NCBI GenBank assembly: GCA_903904875.1
Contig: CAIVEC010000017.1
Span: 1-42,626, forward strand
Source of the DNA: an uncultured bacterium
GTDB taxonomy: Bacteria > Patescibacteriota > Gracilibacteria > Absconditabacterales > Absconditicoccaceae
DNA length: 42,626 nt
Reading direction: 5' to 3'
The notes beneath the pieces are model-generated. The model was not told the origin of the DNA. It searched no databases and was given only the letters and a program-made list of their open reading frames with translations. Numbering within the stretch: the first letter of the stretch is position 1; the number at the start of each line of letters is the position of its first letter. Of the stretch, positions 6,924-17,917 are shown piece after piece. Made by a program: the position numbers and the translations under genes.

Positions 6924-9900
6924 ATGAGCACAAAACTGCTTTGTACTCTGTTATTTTGCTGATCATTATTGATGGCAAAGGCACAAGAGAATACCAAACA
7001 GACATTGAAGGATACGCTTACTACTTCACCTACATTGATTATAAAGTCACCGCTCAATGAACGATGAGAAAAAGAAACCTCTGATGCAAACGAAACACAT
7101 ATGTTATCAGTAAATCTCATGAAGGAATTTCAGAAAGGAACGCCGGAATTCATGATATTACTCAAAACTTATAAAAAGACCTATACTGCTGGATCAGTCA
7201 AAGAAATTTTAGCAGATTTTTTTCTACGAAATACCAATAGTCCAAAAATCCAGAAAATGCCTCTTAAGGAGATCATATCCTTTTTGGATGATATAAAAGT
7301 GACTTTATGAACAATAGACGATAAAGTGAAACTTTATTATTGAAGAAGTGACCCGTTTTATTATCCCTTATTAGAAAATCTTTTTGATTTTTGAGAGGAG
7401 TGAGACAGCATACCTCATGACAAATTGTCACAGCTTTTTAGTATAAAATCTCCTTACCAAAACGAGTATGTCGCCTGTATATTCAATGATGTATTCCCGA
7501 ATGACGATTATTACGATCTTTGGAAGTGAAAAAATCAAGTGAAACTCAAAAAGCAAATGGTCATGCTGTATAGTGAAAAACAATCGATGGAATCGATAAA
7601 GGATCGGCTGGATGCTCTGAAAATCATAGGGGAGAAAAACACTCATATCGATATGAAAGGATTGTTCGATTTTTTCCAAGAACAGACAGGAAACAATACC
7701 AATATCGATGAAATAACCGACTTTGACACATATCTCTATACCATAAAAGACGGCGAAAAGACAAGAAATAATCTGTCAGAATATATGTTTGGTTTTTTCC
7801 TTGATGCCTATAAAAAGAAACCGCAGCAATTATTATTGAAATCATTGATAAACTATGTAGCTGAAGCGGAACCCATCGATGGAGATCCGCAGATAAAAGA
7901 AGTGGTAAATACTTATGTCAATGAATTGTATCAGATAGGATATCGAGAAAAAATCCCAGCTCCAATATATTTTGAAAATACACCAGCGATGAAAAATCCT
8001 TTGTACACCGTATTGGATAATTTCGAATATCTTGATGGAAACAGTATGGAAAATCTATTTTTTCAGGTTCGGGATGATCATATTCTGAAATTATATGGAA
8101 ATTATCCTTATTACCAAGACGTCACCTTGAAACAAAAAATCAATGCATCTCCTAAAAAAGACAGGTATGGTGATTTTGTGTTAAAGAGATTTATAAACAA
8201 TAAAATGATCAGTGCAGATACGTTGAATGCTTTATTTTTACAAAAAAACACGGAAAATAAAATTGATTTTATCTGTGACATAAACAGAAATCTCATTTAT
8301 CTCGTGCAAGATGAAGAAGAATTTAAAACTATCATGAAAAAGCTTGTCATTAGCACTGATATCCGATTTTCTGATCCATGATATTCTTTATTGGCAGACG
8401 CTGATAAATCACCGGAACATCTGGCAAGACATACGCCTTATATCGATCTCTATGCAGAATGGATAAATAATAGCAATGATAATGTTAGAAAAGAGAAGTT
8501 TTTCAAATTGCCTTTGTTTCAAGGAAAGATAAAAATGCCTTCAACAACAACAGAATTATGATTGTCGTCTCCTGAAGAATATAAACAATTATCACATGAA
8601 GGAAAGACAACGCTTATTCAAAGGATATTGGATAAAAAAAATCTTAGTACTGAAACAAGCGCCAATAAAAAGATATTACTGACTGATTGCTTGTTTTATC
8701 TGCAAGATGAAACAAATGATACTCTGAAGATCATGCTGGAAAAATGCTGCTTATGTATATTAAAAAGCGAAGAAATATGATGAGAAGGATTATTACCTTG
8801 TTTAACAGCGGTTTTGACAAGAGAATTCATCCTCGATCATATATCATTGATAAATAATGAGCTACTACGAATCATAAAAAATTGAGATTATGGTCTTGGC
8901 TATTCTACTGATGAAGATGAACTTGCTTTCAACACTGCCATTGTATCAAAAATAAATCCGGAAGACAATACTTTGGATGTGCAAAATAAACAATTTTTGA
9001 CAAATCTTTTTGCTTCTGTACACGATAAAGGGATACTTGGAAATACATATCCGACACTCAATGCGTTGACTACTGATATCCATCAAAAGATTGAGAGTAC
9101 TACGTCCATAGATGCAAAAGATATCCAGCTCATGAAAGCAATCAATCTCGTTTCAGAAATAACAAAATGAGCAATAAACCCTATTGATATCAACATCAAT
9201 CATATAGATTCAACAACAAGAAAGACGTTAGATATGGCGACTTTCCGTTATCTCTTATGAGGACAAAAAAACTACGACGCAGATAAGGATTCGATAAATA
9301 CCTTTTATCACTCCTTGCATGATCGTACGCTTTCAGATAGATACGGATTCCTTAATGTCCTGCTTTCCTACGACAAAGAGAATAAAGAGTACAATGACGA
9401 ATTATTGCAGGTTTATCAACAGTTGATGGAACAAAAGAAACCTATACCTGCCTATTCTTTTTCTTTTTTATCGGAAACAACAAAAGAAAAAATAGACAAT
9501 ATCATCGATACGCTTTATAATGGTCCCATACCGACGAAAATCCAATTGAAAAACAATATGGGCATCCTTGTGGATCCTGCATATCTGGCGGATAAGAATT
9601 CCGACACCCGTTTGGCCGCCCTCAAAGCGTTCCAACCTCAGAAATTGTTGGATTACTGCGGGAAATATGATATGAACATCAAACAATTCATCGATATGCT
9701 GATCGCTTTGATGAAAGATAATTATGACGAAATTCGCGGTACTGCGACGAAAAAAACAGATCAGATCCCTGCAGAAACCTTCGGATCCGTCTGATACAGC
9801 AAAAGCAAAGTCATGGCATCCACGGTTTCCAATGAGATCTGCGCTTCGGACCAATTGCTCAGCAAAACGTCAAATGTCATCTCGTCCAATATAACAGAGC

Positions 9901-10841
9901 GTATCCAAAAAGAACAAGGATATCTGGAAAACAAGGATGTAAATTCGGTTGTTGAATTAAGCACTATAGGCAGCAAAAAAGATTTTATCACCACCATGTC
10001 CCAAAAAAGTATCGGCAAATCGTCTTGTGATTATTGAACGGAAGAACGAAGCACCGGTGACAAGGAGTCATTGGATAAGAGGATAAAAGACATGGATAAA
10101 TATGCCTTATTCGTAAAGAAATTATTGGCCTTTTCTTCGCGTGTATCATTCGAATTCATTGAGGTGCATTCAACCGCTGACGGAAATAATTGAATGTCGC
10201 ATGAAGAAGCGAAAAAAATGATAGAAAACATCAAAAAAAGTTTCCAGGGAGTGGAATTGATAGCAACGACTGCCGAATTTGATAAACAATTCGGAAAACG
10301 CAAAAGAGGAGTCGCTGTATATTACAGCACCATCTATCTTGATATAGAATCCATAGAAAAAGATGCAAAAGAAAAATGAAAAGATGTATATGCTGAATTA
10401 GCAGATGTATTTCTACATGAATTCACGCATATACTTGATGGCGGCATACGAGGCAGGGATGAAGCAGAAGTATTTGATGAATTATATTTCACGGCTTGAA
10501 ATGAAAAAATAAACGTAGATGAGGTATTTACCGAACTCTTTGCCTGCATCATAGAGCTATGGACAGCAGCACAGGATCCTACCGTACAAGAGACGATCCA
10601 ACAAGCGGAAATAAGGTGATTGTTGCCCGAACAGATAATAAAAGAAAGGACATCAGCGTATGAGGAGTGAACAGATAGAAAGGAAGTGATTAATTTTTTG
10701 TATGATGCCTGAATAAACAATGTCCGGGAGGTGTTTATCAAAGGTGATTGGAAGTGATTGCAAAAGCTAATAGAAGACACCTATCATGGAGAAAAAAACG
10801 TCTTGGATATCTTTCCGGATATAAAAATAAAAGAAGAATAA
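6924..10841 (+). CDS. giant exported protein with a C-terminal HEXXH zinc-metallopeptidase domain
   Basis: A 1305-residue protein assembled across many in-frame TGA codons. From ATG 6924 it starts with a clear signal peptide (M-S-T-K-L-L, a hydrophobic core rich in Leu, then A-K-A before Q-E). An upstream in-frame ATG at 6867 would add 19 residues before it and is less likely. The middle ~1000 residues are helical, Lys/Asp/Asn-rich, and match no family I know. Near the C-terminus H-E-F-T-H (residues 1165-1169), preceded by D-V-F-L and followed by I-L-D-G-G, is a zinc-binding peptidase motif, and a downstream E-V-F-T-E-L-F-A offers the third ligand. A segment before it, G-V-A-V-Y-Y-S-T-I-Y-L-D, resembles the strand that precedes HEXXH in anthrax-lethal-factor-like (ATLF/M34) peptidases. 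Likely role: cleavage of host or prey proteins outside the cell. That is an inference. It has its own promoter and terminator. Confidence 0.8.
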
Positions 10842-10878
10842 TCCGTGATAGATATGTTTAATTTTTTATTTTGAAGAA

Positions 10879-10907
10879 AAAAACTGAATCCTCGTGATTC
10901 AGTTTTT
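10879..10907. terminator. bidirectional terminator between convergent genes
   Basis: AAACTGAATC pairs perfectly with GATTCAGTTT around CTCGT, with A and T runs on either side. Confidence 0.85.
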
Positions 10908-10926
10908 CTATATTTTTTTGTTTTTA

Positions 10927-12867
10927 TTACTGAGTAAGGCTTTCTCCGAATTGTATGGTCTCTGGAGTCGGATTACCGATGTTTGGATTTAGTCAGGTTC
11001 TGAATGGGAAGTCTTCCGGAATATAATATCCTTTGATCTGTGACAAACACTTCAATACGTTTGTCTGCCGATTGATCGGACTGGATGCATAGATTTTTCC
11101 ATCCTTATTTCCATATCTTGAAAGCTGGTTGATAGTGTGATAATCTCCAAGCGCTGAATTGTTCAATGTCACTGGGATCGCTCTTGCTCCTGCATATGCA
11201 GAGTAAAATGGAACCCTATCTCATCTATCGTTATTTCCTACATTACCGATATTGTTTGATGTGCTGAGATAATGTCCGAGCGTGCTTTCTGCAAATGCGA
11301 TACAGATCACTACGTCCTTATCGATATTTGTATCTTTGACTACATCTTCCCGGAATGCTACTTGTCTGTATACTCCCACACCGTATCTTGTAAGAAATTG
11401 ACTCTCTCTTTCTGCTAGCGTATTTCCTGTCATGACTTCGAGATTGGTGATATCGATAGGTCTTGCATATTTATCTCTGAGATATTTTATCTGATATCCT
11501 TCAGGTAATACGTTTTTATCTTTTACGATACTTGCATCCAAGATATCGAATGGATCGATTGCACTACCATCTTTGAAGATTTCAAACGTAAGGTTTGCAC
11601 CTTTGGAAATGAATCCTGCACCCCTGGTTCCTGGTTCTCATCAGCTATATCAAATAAGCTGACCTCTTCTTACAATATCACCTGGTTTGACGACTGTTTT
11701 GTTGAGATATTGATAGATAGTCACATATCCGTCCGTGTGTACAATCATCGCTCGGTTGATTCCTATCTCGTCATTGTCTGCTACGAAATAGACGACACCG
11801 TCACGAGCTGCATATACCGGAGTTCCTTGCACTGCTTTGATTTGAATTCCTATATGCGGTATTCCATATTGTTGTTGGAAGCTTTCATCACCGAAATATG
11901 TCTGGATCTCTTCGATAGGATAGAGCGGCCATGCTAATGGGTATGCTTCATTATCATTCCCCATATCGTTGAGTGCTATCAGCTTTTTTTCCATATCGAA
12001 ATCCACTTTATAGACTCATTTTTGAATATCTTTAACTAATTCTACTGTCTTGTCATAAACTCCTTTGGTGCTTTCAAAGAAATTGTTGATACTCAACTGT
12101 CTTTGTGTTGCATCGTTTTGATAGAGCTTCATAAATTGGAGCAGATAGTTTTTCTTTTGCTGTAACTTATCTATTTCATTCTGATATTGCTCTATAGTAT
12201 CTTTAGTTTTTGATTTGAGATCGTTAAGCTTTTTGATGGTATCAAGCTGTGTCTGTTCGTTATCTTTAAAGCTGTTCATCAGATCATTGAGCTGGAGTAT
12301 CATCGATTGGACGAGCGTGTCATTAGCAAGCGTAAGTGGAATATTATCAGAATTTGCTAATAATTTTATATCGTCTATGGTATTGGTGTTTTCATTATAG
12401 AGCTTGTTATCAAGTTTATAGATGAAATTTGAAAAATCCTCTATATATTGTTTGGTTTCCACCATACCGGATCTTGATGATTGAATATCTTTGTAGGTAA
12501 GCAACATAAGCTTTTTGTACATTAAGATTTTCTGGAGTTGTCCGCTGATCGTATCTGCTGTCTGATTGATAGATTGAATCACATTTACGATCTCTTTTCT
12601 TGTCGCCCTATATTTATCAGAGATAGCATTATCCGATCCTCTTTCTTTTGCATCAAGCGCATACAACTCTTGGATCACTCCATCTAGATTGCTTTTGAGG
12701 TCCTGCATGTTGGTCATTGCGCTTTGTACATCAAAATCAGTCACTTCAGCAGCGGTGGTATCGAGATCAGTAACATCAGTCACTGTAGTATCGAGCGTTT
12801 GTCCTTTACAGAGACTGATTCCCCCTATAAGAAGGACGAGGAATGTAAGTCAAAGTTTGTTTTTCAT
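10927..12867 (-). CDS. exported coiled-coil protein with degenerate LytM (M23-like) and lysozyme-like domains
   Basis: A 646-residue protein. The N-terminal signal peptide (M-K-N-K-L-G, then a hydrophobic stretch) is followed by a long coiled coil (about residues 45-270). The LytM/peptidase-M23 fold follows (about 320-425) with G-T-P-V-Y-A-A-R-D-G-V-V and Y-L-N-K-T-V-V-K-P-G-D-I-V. The expected zinc ligands are changed: HxGxD reads H-I-G-I-Q, and the H-x-H of HLHFE reads N-L-T-F-E. It is therefore probably non-catalytic, as in EnvC/NlpD-type activators. Around residue 527 A-F-A-E-S-T-L-G followed by N-N-I-G-N-V-G-N-N-D matches lysozyme/glucosaminidase-like folds and keeps a candidate catalytic Glu. 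Role: peptidoglycan remodelling or its control during division. Minus strand, 126 nt downstream of the MFS gene. Confidence 0.8.
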
Positions 12868-12993
12868 GAGTATAGCAAGAATATAAATTCACTACTATTA
12901 TATTCCGAAATCGCCAAATAACCAAAAAAACCCTATTTTGGGGTCTTATTATCCTTGACAAATTGACTGAAATATATGCTTTACGTACTGAAT

Positions 12994-14187
12994 CTATCTT
13001 TTGTTTTTCAAATGCTTTCTTGGGATGTCCGGAGCGTCAAATTTTTTGATGAAGAATGGCATCAATAAGAGTACGATACCGAAGAAAAAGAAGCTTATTT
13101 TTATTCCTACTTTTCTACCCAAATAATCAGCTGCTATCATGATAAGAAAAATAATGATACTGGTCGTAATTCCGTATGCTACTGATCCATATTCCTTTCT
13201 ATGATCGTCTCCGATATGGAAAAAATATCTTCCTTCCAAAAGATTGACTGCGATACCAAAGAAAATCCCGATAAAGAATCAGAAAATATTTAATGTGATA
13301 TAGTATTCATATTTGTCTATGATATGAGGGAAATAGATAGTAGCGAGTCAGAAAATGATGGTAAATATCATTGCTACTGTTTTTTTCTTTCTCAAGAAAA
13401 ACACGGAGATAATATTACCTAAAATAGCTCATAAAAATCACATTATTATGATGATGATCGAGCTTTTGGGTGTTCTCTGGAAGATATCAACTCCTATTTC
13501 CAGCATTTTTTGTCCGATGGCTGTAGAAATCGCTCGTAAAGCGCCAATAGGCAAAAGCAATCGGACATATTTTTTGATGATTCATCCTATATTAGGAAGT
13601 GATTGTTTGAGCGTTTGTAAAAACGGCTTAGTTTCGAAGTGATGATCATACTTCATGAACATCGTCAAAATGCTTGAAAGTATGAGCAGTGCTATGATAA
13701 TCTGAAATCAGTTGGCACCCCGTTTTGCAAAGACAGTAAATCCTAAATAACTTCATAGGAGTATGCCTGATAAGATAGCAACATTGATCATACCATTGAT
13801 TCTTGCTTCTCCACCATCTGATCTTTGGATTTCTATACTCAAAATAATTGATTTAATAATCAATCGCAGACTATACGCAAAACCGATACTACTTACCAAT
13901 ACGACGAATACCCGGAAAGGGTAGTATCCAAGTACATGTCCTATAGCTAAACATATTATTGCACTGCATCATGCGAAAATAGTGATATTTTTTTTGTGAA
14001 ACGCATATGCAAGCGCTGATCCGATAAGATACGCAAGCATTCATCATAGACTGAGATATCCTGCGATTTCTTCCAGTGATATATGTACGTTTTTGAGATA
14101 GGATCGAAGGAAAAATTTGAGCATAGAGATAAATACGCTTCGAAGAAACGTTATGATAATAAAGATAATCAGATCCTTATGTTTCAT
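12994..14187 (-). CDS. MFS-like multi-spanning membrane transporter
   Basis: A 397-residue protein with about twelve hydrophobic segments, starting M-K-H-K-D-L-I-I-F and ending in a basic tail K-H-L-K-N-K-R. A short loop R-x-D-G-G-E-A-R-I-N-G between segments 4 and 5, and a central basic loop, fit a major-facilitator fold. No substrate-specific motif is evident. Several glycines are TGA, and membrane positions with CGA read naturally as Trp. It uses TAG as stop. It lies upstream of, and in line with, the LytM-like gene and may share its transcript. Confidence 0.7.
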
Positions 14188-14312
14188 ACTCTTATATAGT
14201 ATAAAAATTTGTCTTCTCAAATTTTTATTTGCATCTCATATTAAAAAATTATCTTCTGATTGCAAATTAAGATGATTTTTTTACTTTCGGTTTTTCTCCT
14301 GTATTTCTTCTA

Positions 14313-14340
14313 TTGACTTTTTACTTTAAATATGTATAAA
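14313..14340 (+). promoter_or_regulatory. candidate promoter of the small protein gene at 14368
   Basis: TTGACT and TATAAA with a 16-nt spacer, 27 nt upstream of the ATG. Confidence 0.5.
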
Positions 14341-14367
14341 AAATAAAATAAACAAAAAATCTCTGCT

Positions 14368-14709
14368 ATGATATCTTACATTACTGGGCTTTCTTACGAG
14401 GAAGCATGTAAAGCTAAAAAGCTTATTGAAAATTTTGCTAAAAAGCAAACAGAAAACAAAAAACTTACTGCGTCAAAACGTTCAATGTGGAAGGATGTTT
14501 CTGCTAAATTTTCGGCTGGAGGTCTTGCCGTTACTACGGAAAAAATTTTGCAGGTTCAGGAGCTGAACGTTATGCTTTCCGATAATGATTGCGGGTATAT
14601 TTCACAGAATGAACCCTTTATACAAAGGAGTCCTGCGGAAAAAGAAAATGTCATTATGGCTCAAACAGCAGAACATACAGCAAATTCTGCTGATGTACGT
14701 ACAAATTAA
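14368..14709 (+). CDS. small protein of unknown function
   Basis: A 113-residue protein with no TGA codon and no membrane segment. The N-terminal half is basic and helical (Y-E-E-A-C-K-A-K-K-L-I-E-N-F-A-K-K). The C-terminal half is acidic and Asn/Thr-rich. I recognise no family. Its own promoter-like sequence and a strong terminator 12 nt after the stop support it as a real single-gene unit. Confidence 0.7.
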   Translation: MISYITGLSYEEACKAKKLIENFAKKQTENKKLTASKRSMWKDVSAKFSAGGLAVTTEKILQVQELNVMLSDNDCGYISQNEPFIQRSPAEKENVIMAQTAEHTANSADVRTN

Positions 14710-14721
14710 TTTGTATCTCTG

Positions 14722-14749
14722 TAATCCGGGTATTGCCCGGATTTTTTTT
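14722..14749 (+). terminator. terminator after the small protein gene
   Basis: AATCCGGG/CCCGGATT stem with loop TATTG, followed by eight T residues. Confidence 0.88.
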
Positions 14750-14762
14750 ATAATTTTTTTTT

Positions 14763-14816
14763 AACGCTCCGCTGGGCTTACTTTTGGCATTGCCACAAAA
14801 GTAAGCAAAAACGCTA
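14763..14816 (+). repeat. structured direct repeat, left copy
   Basis: Begins AACGCTCCGCTGGG and contains a perfect 10-bp stem, CTTACTTTTG (14777-14786) with CAAAAGTAAG (14796-14805), around GCATTGCCA. It then runs to ACGCTAG. A diverged copy in the same orientation is at 17525-17582. The two lie on either side of the Rad50/SbcC-like gene. Confidence 0.75.
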
Positions 14817-14960
14817 GGAAAAATGATCCGCCATTTCATTTTTCCGCACTAGTAATCAGAGCGGACTTTCCAGCAGGAAACTTCAATACGAATATTCCGC
14901 TATGAGTTTATATTATAGTTTGAATTATGTTTTATATAATTCCATTCTAAGTTCTAAGGT

Positions 14961-17459
14961 CTAAAGACTAAGGTCTATAATATTGTCTCGGATATCCATC
15001 TGCTGGATCTGCTGGCTATGCGTGATGGTGTAGAACTTCATCTCCCTTTGTTTGACGAAATCTTCTAGCATATCCGCCACTTTTCCGACCGTATCTGCGT
15101 CGAGGTTATTGATGGTTTCATCCAGAAAAAGAATAGGTGAGTTGATATAGGATGAAATAGCTAACATCCGGACAAGCTTCAAAATGATCCTTTGTCCTCA
15201 GCTTAAACTTTTGGTGTCTCTTTCACCTTTTTGATCGATAATTTTCGCTTCAAGTTCCACTTTATCTGCTTCATTTTTCAGTTGTAAACTAATCTGATAG
15301 TCCACAATCTGTGAGAGATAATTATTGACGATATCGTTCAGTACGGGCAAATGGTCCTGGAGAACCAGTAATAAAAGCTCTTTGGAAAAAATACTATACA
15401 GATTTCCTAATATTGTTTCTTGTTCTTCCAGTTTCTGTCTTTCAAGCTGATGCTGTTTGAATTCGTTCACGAGCATATCGATATCGTGGTAGTATTGCTT
15501 CATCGCTATATGATTTTTCTCTAGACGTGTGGTGGTAGTGGTATCCATTTTCTCTTTTTCCAGCTCTAATTTTTTCCGTTCTTGCTCTTTTTCCGCTATC
15601 GTGGTGACAAAATCATTCAACTGTTTTTCTATGGATTCTTTCTGAATAATCGATTTCTGGAGCTGTGTTTTTCGCTCTTCCACTTGTTTGGCTTCTTGCT
15701 CTAATTCGCTGATTTTTTTGTCCAATTCTTTCGCTTCTCTGTCTCGGCTGGTATATTCTGCATATATTTTCTCGATCGCTTTATAATTCACTTCGTTCAA
15801 GAATGTTTTTATCGCTTCAATATTTTTTTCTGCCTCTTTCTGTTGTTTTTCCAAATTTTCTACATTCTTATTCCCTTTTTTCGGTTCGATTTTGCTTAAT
15901 GATTTTAATTCTGCCTGTAATTTCTTTATCGTCGATTCAATTAATTCTTGTTGGTCTACGAATCAATTCTTTTGTTGGTCTAATTGCTCAAAAGTTTTCT
16001 TATTAATAACCTTGATAAACGGGCATGGCTCCTTGATTTTCTCACAGGCGAAGGTCGCTTGGGTGTCGATATTCTTTTCCAGCTCTTTCAATGTCTTCAC
16101 TATATTTTTCAACTGATTTTCTTGGTCGATTATTTTCTCTTCGAGATGTTTTTTCTGAGTTTCATTTTTTTCCGCTTCGTTTTTTGTCACTAACTCTTCG
16201 TTTTTTATCTGGAGCTGGATATTTTTTATCTCTTCGCTTCATTTCTTGCCTTCGTTGATGAGTTGTTGAATCAAAAAATAGCTAGTTAGAACTGTAATAT
16301 CTGATTCCTTCTGAATATCAGTCTCGCTTCATTGCTTTTTGATGAAATTCCGGATTTCTTTTTTCGGAATCTGTTCTTCACTACTATTTTGCTTGGAAAT
16401 TATTTCTTTTTTTTGCTTTTTCAGTGTTTCTATTTTTTTTTCGTCGATATTTTCTATTTTTTTCTCAAGCGCTGAAATGCTTATGGAAAGCTCTTTTTCC
16501 GTCGTCTGATGCTCTTTGTATCTCTTTTGTTCTTGCATTATGTCTTTCTGGATGGTTTCTATCTGATGATGTATTTTTTGTTCCTGCGATTTCTTGTTCT
16601 CAATGTAATCATGGAGTTTTTGTTCCCGATCAGCAGGAAAATCCTTGAGTGAAAAATCAGTAATCTGTATTTTTTCCTCTATCATCTTCCGTTCATCGAA
16701 AAATTGCTCATAGACTTTCGTATCTATAGCATTCCCTAATAATTCTTTCGTAGTACTGAAGGTGGAAAGGTAGTTCTGGATATTGTTTTTCAGCTTTTCA
16801 TCGTATCTGGAAATATCTGTCGTCGCTTTGATCTTATATCGGATTTCTCTCTTTTTATCCGCTAACATTTCTTTGGCTTCATCGATCCCCATCAAATTAA
16901 ACACGTTTTTCAATATCGTCAGTCTATCCAACGGTGTAAGTTCAAATATATTGTCGGAATCCTGCATCAAAAATATCGTATTCATGATGACTTCTCTCGG
17001 CGGCAGTAATGTCTGCAAGGTCTGCTGGAGATCGGTTTCGTTTTTGAAGCTGATTTCGTCCCGTTTGAGATTGCTTTGTTGCTTCAATAGAAGCTCGATA
17101 TCTTTATCGCTTTGCAAGGGTATTTGTTCATTGAACACAGAAATATCTCCCTGGATCTTATATAATTTCGACTCGCAGGAATCTTTGGATTTCGCTTTTT
17201 TGATATTCCTGATGATGAGATAGGTCTCTTGATTCACTTCAAAGATGATTTTAATGAATCCGTCCTTAGATTTTGTATTCAAAATATTCCTGGAGCTGTA
17301 TTTGTACAATCCGTAGATAGGTCCGTCGAAAAAGAGGAAACTTTTTCCCGATCCGATAGGCGCTTTGATGAGCATTTTTCCCGTATTGAAAAAAACGCTC
17401 AAGAGTTTGTCCTGAAATGGTCAGATATTTTTGTAGGAAATTGCTATTAAGTTGAGCAC
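14961..17459 (-). CDS. Rad50/SbcC-like ABC-ATPase for DNA break processing
   Basis: An 832-residue SMC-type ATPase. N-terminal Walker A, A-P-I-G-S-G-K-S, lies at about residues 31-38. Two long coiled-coil arms meet at a central A-C-E-K-I-K-E-P-C-P-F-I loop (about residue 475). The ABC signature S-L-S-G-G-Q-R lies near residue 754 and has its first Gly encoded by TGA; Walker B I-L-F-L-D-E-T follows, with the D-loop N-N-L-D. This is the layout of Rad50/SbcC, which tethers DNA ends with the nuclease Mre11/SbcD. The classical C-x-x-C zinc hook is not preserved: the C-P-x-C position reads C-P-F-I, although a Cys seven residues earlier could help. I chose GTG 17459 because it gives the expected first strand and helix; no ATG is available upstream in frame. 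No sbcD-like gene is nearby. The stop is embedded in an AGTCTAAGGTC-type word repeat. Confidence 0.82.
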
Positions 17460-17524
17460 TTTCGTTGGTTGTAGAAATAAATGCTTGGGTAAGCATATAG
17501 GAATAATAATTCTTTTCAAGATTA

Positions 17525-17582
17525 AACGCTCCGCTGGGGTCACTTTTTGGCATTGCCCCAAAAACTGACGAAAAAACTCTAG
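17525..17582 (+). repeat. structured direct repeat, right copy
   Basis: Begins AACGCTCCGCTGGGG and has the stem GTCACTTTTTGG (17539-17550) with CCAAAAACTGAC (17558-17569). Compared with the left copy two stem pairs differ on both sides (C-G to G-C, T-A to C-G), and one pair is lost. Confidence 0.75.
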
Positions 17583-17723
17583 CCAGATGCAAACCCAACG
17601 AACTGTCGTTTCATCATGAAAGGCTTATCTATCTCACTTTGTTCGCACACATTCGTGTGACTTACTTCAGTTCGAATATATTGATTGCTTCGGATATAGA
17701 GAGTGTCTTGTCGTGCATCTGGC
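17582..17723. other. possible structured non-coding element bounded by a 10-bp inverted repeat
   Basis: GCCAGATGCA at 17582-17591 is mirrored by TGCATCTGGC at 17714-17723. Inside is a perfect CACAC-ATTC-GTGTG hairpin near 17646-17660 and a TTCATCATGAA palindrome. No long open frame crosses it under the altered code. The whole 17460-17917 spacer contains only this, the repeat before it, the promoter and the word repeat after it. Confidence 0.4.
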
Positions 17724-17795
17724 GTTTGTAATATAGTGTTTAATATGTTTTTTATATTCTGTCAAGGTATACTGAGTGTATATAACCAGCTTTTT

Positions 17796-17824
17796 TTGGT
17801 GTTCGAGAGATTTAGGAGTATAAT
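17796..17824 (+). promoter_or_regulatory. promoter of the sortase gene
   Basis: TTGGTG and a consensus TATAAT with a 17-nt spacer. The start codon is about 95 nt downstream. Confidence 0.6.
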
Positions 17825-17827
17825 ATA

Positions 17828-17905
17828 TATGGATTACGAATTAAAAAATTACGAATTACGAATTTTAAAATTGGAACTTAGCACTTAGCATTTAACACTT
17901 AACAT
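17828..17905. repeat. word-like repeat in the sortase 5' leader
   Basis: Three ATTACGAATT words are followed by TTAGCACTTAGCATTTAACACTTAAC-type words (units TTAGCAC, TTAGCAT, TTAACAC). It lies between the promoter and the sortase ATG and so would be in the mRNA leader. Confidence 0.6.
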
Positions 17906-17917
17906 TGTTTGTATAGT

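Noticed and set aside
17266-17598. Minus-strand frame overlapping the start of the Rad50-like gene
   Set aside because: It runs through the structured repeat and overlaps the Walker A region in another frame. The GTG 17459 frame carries the ATPase motifs.
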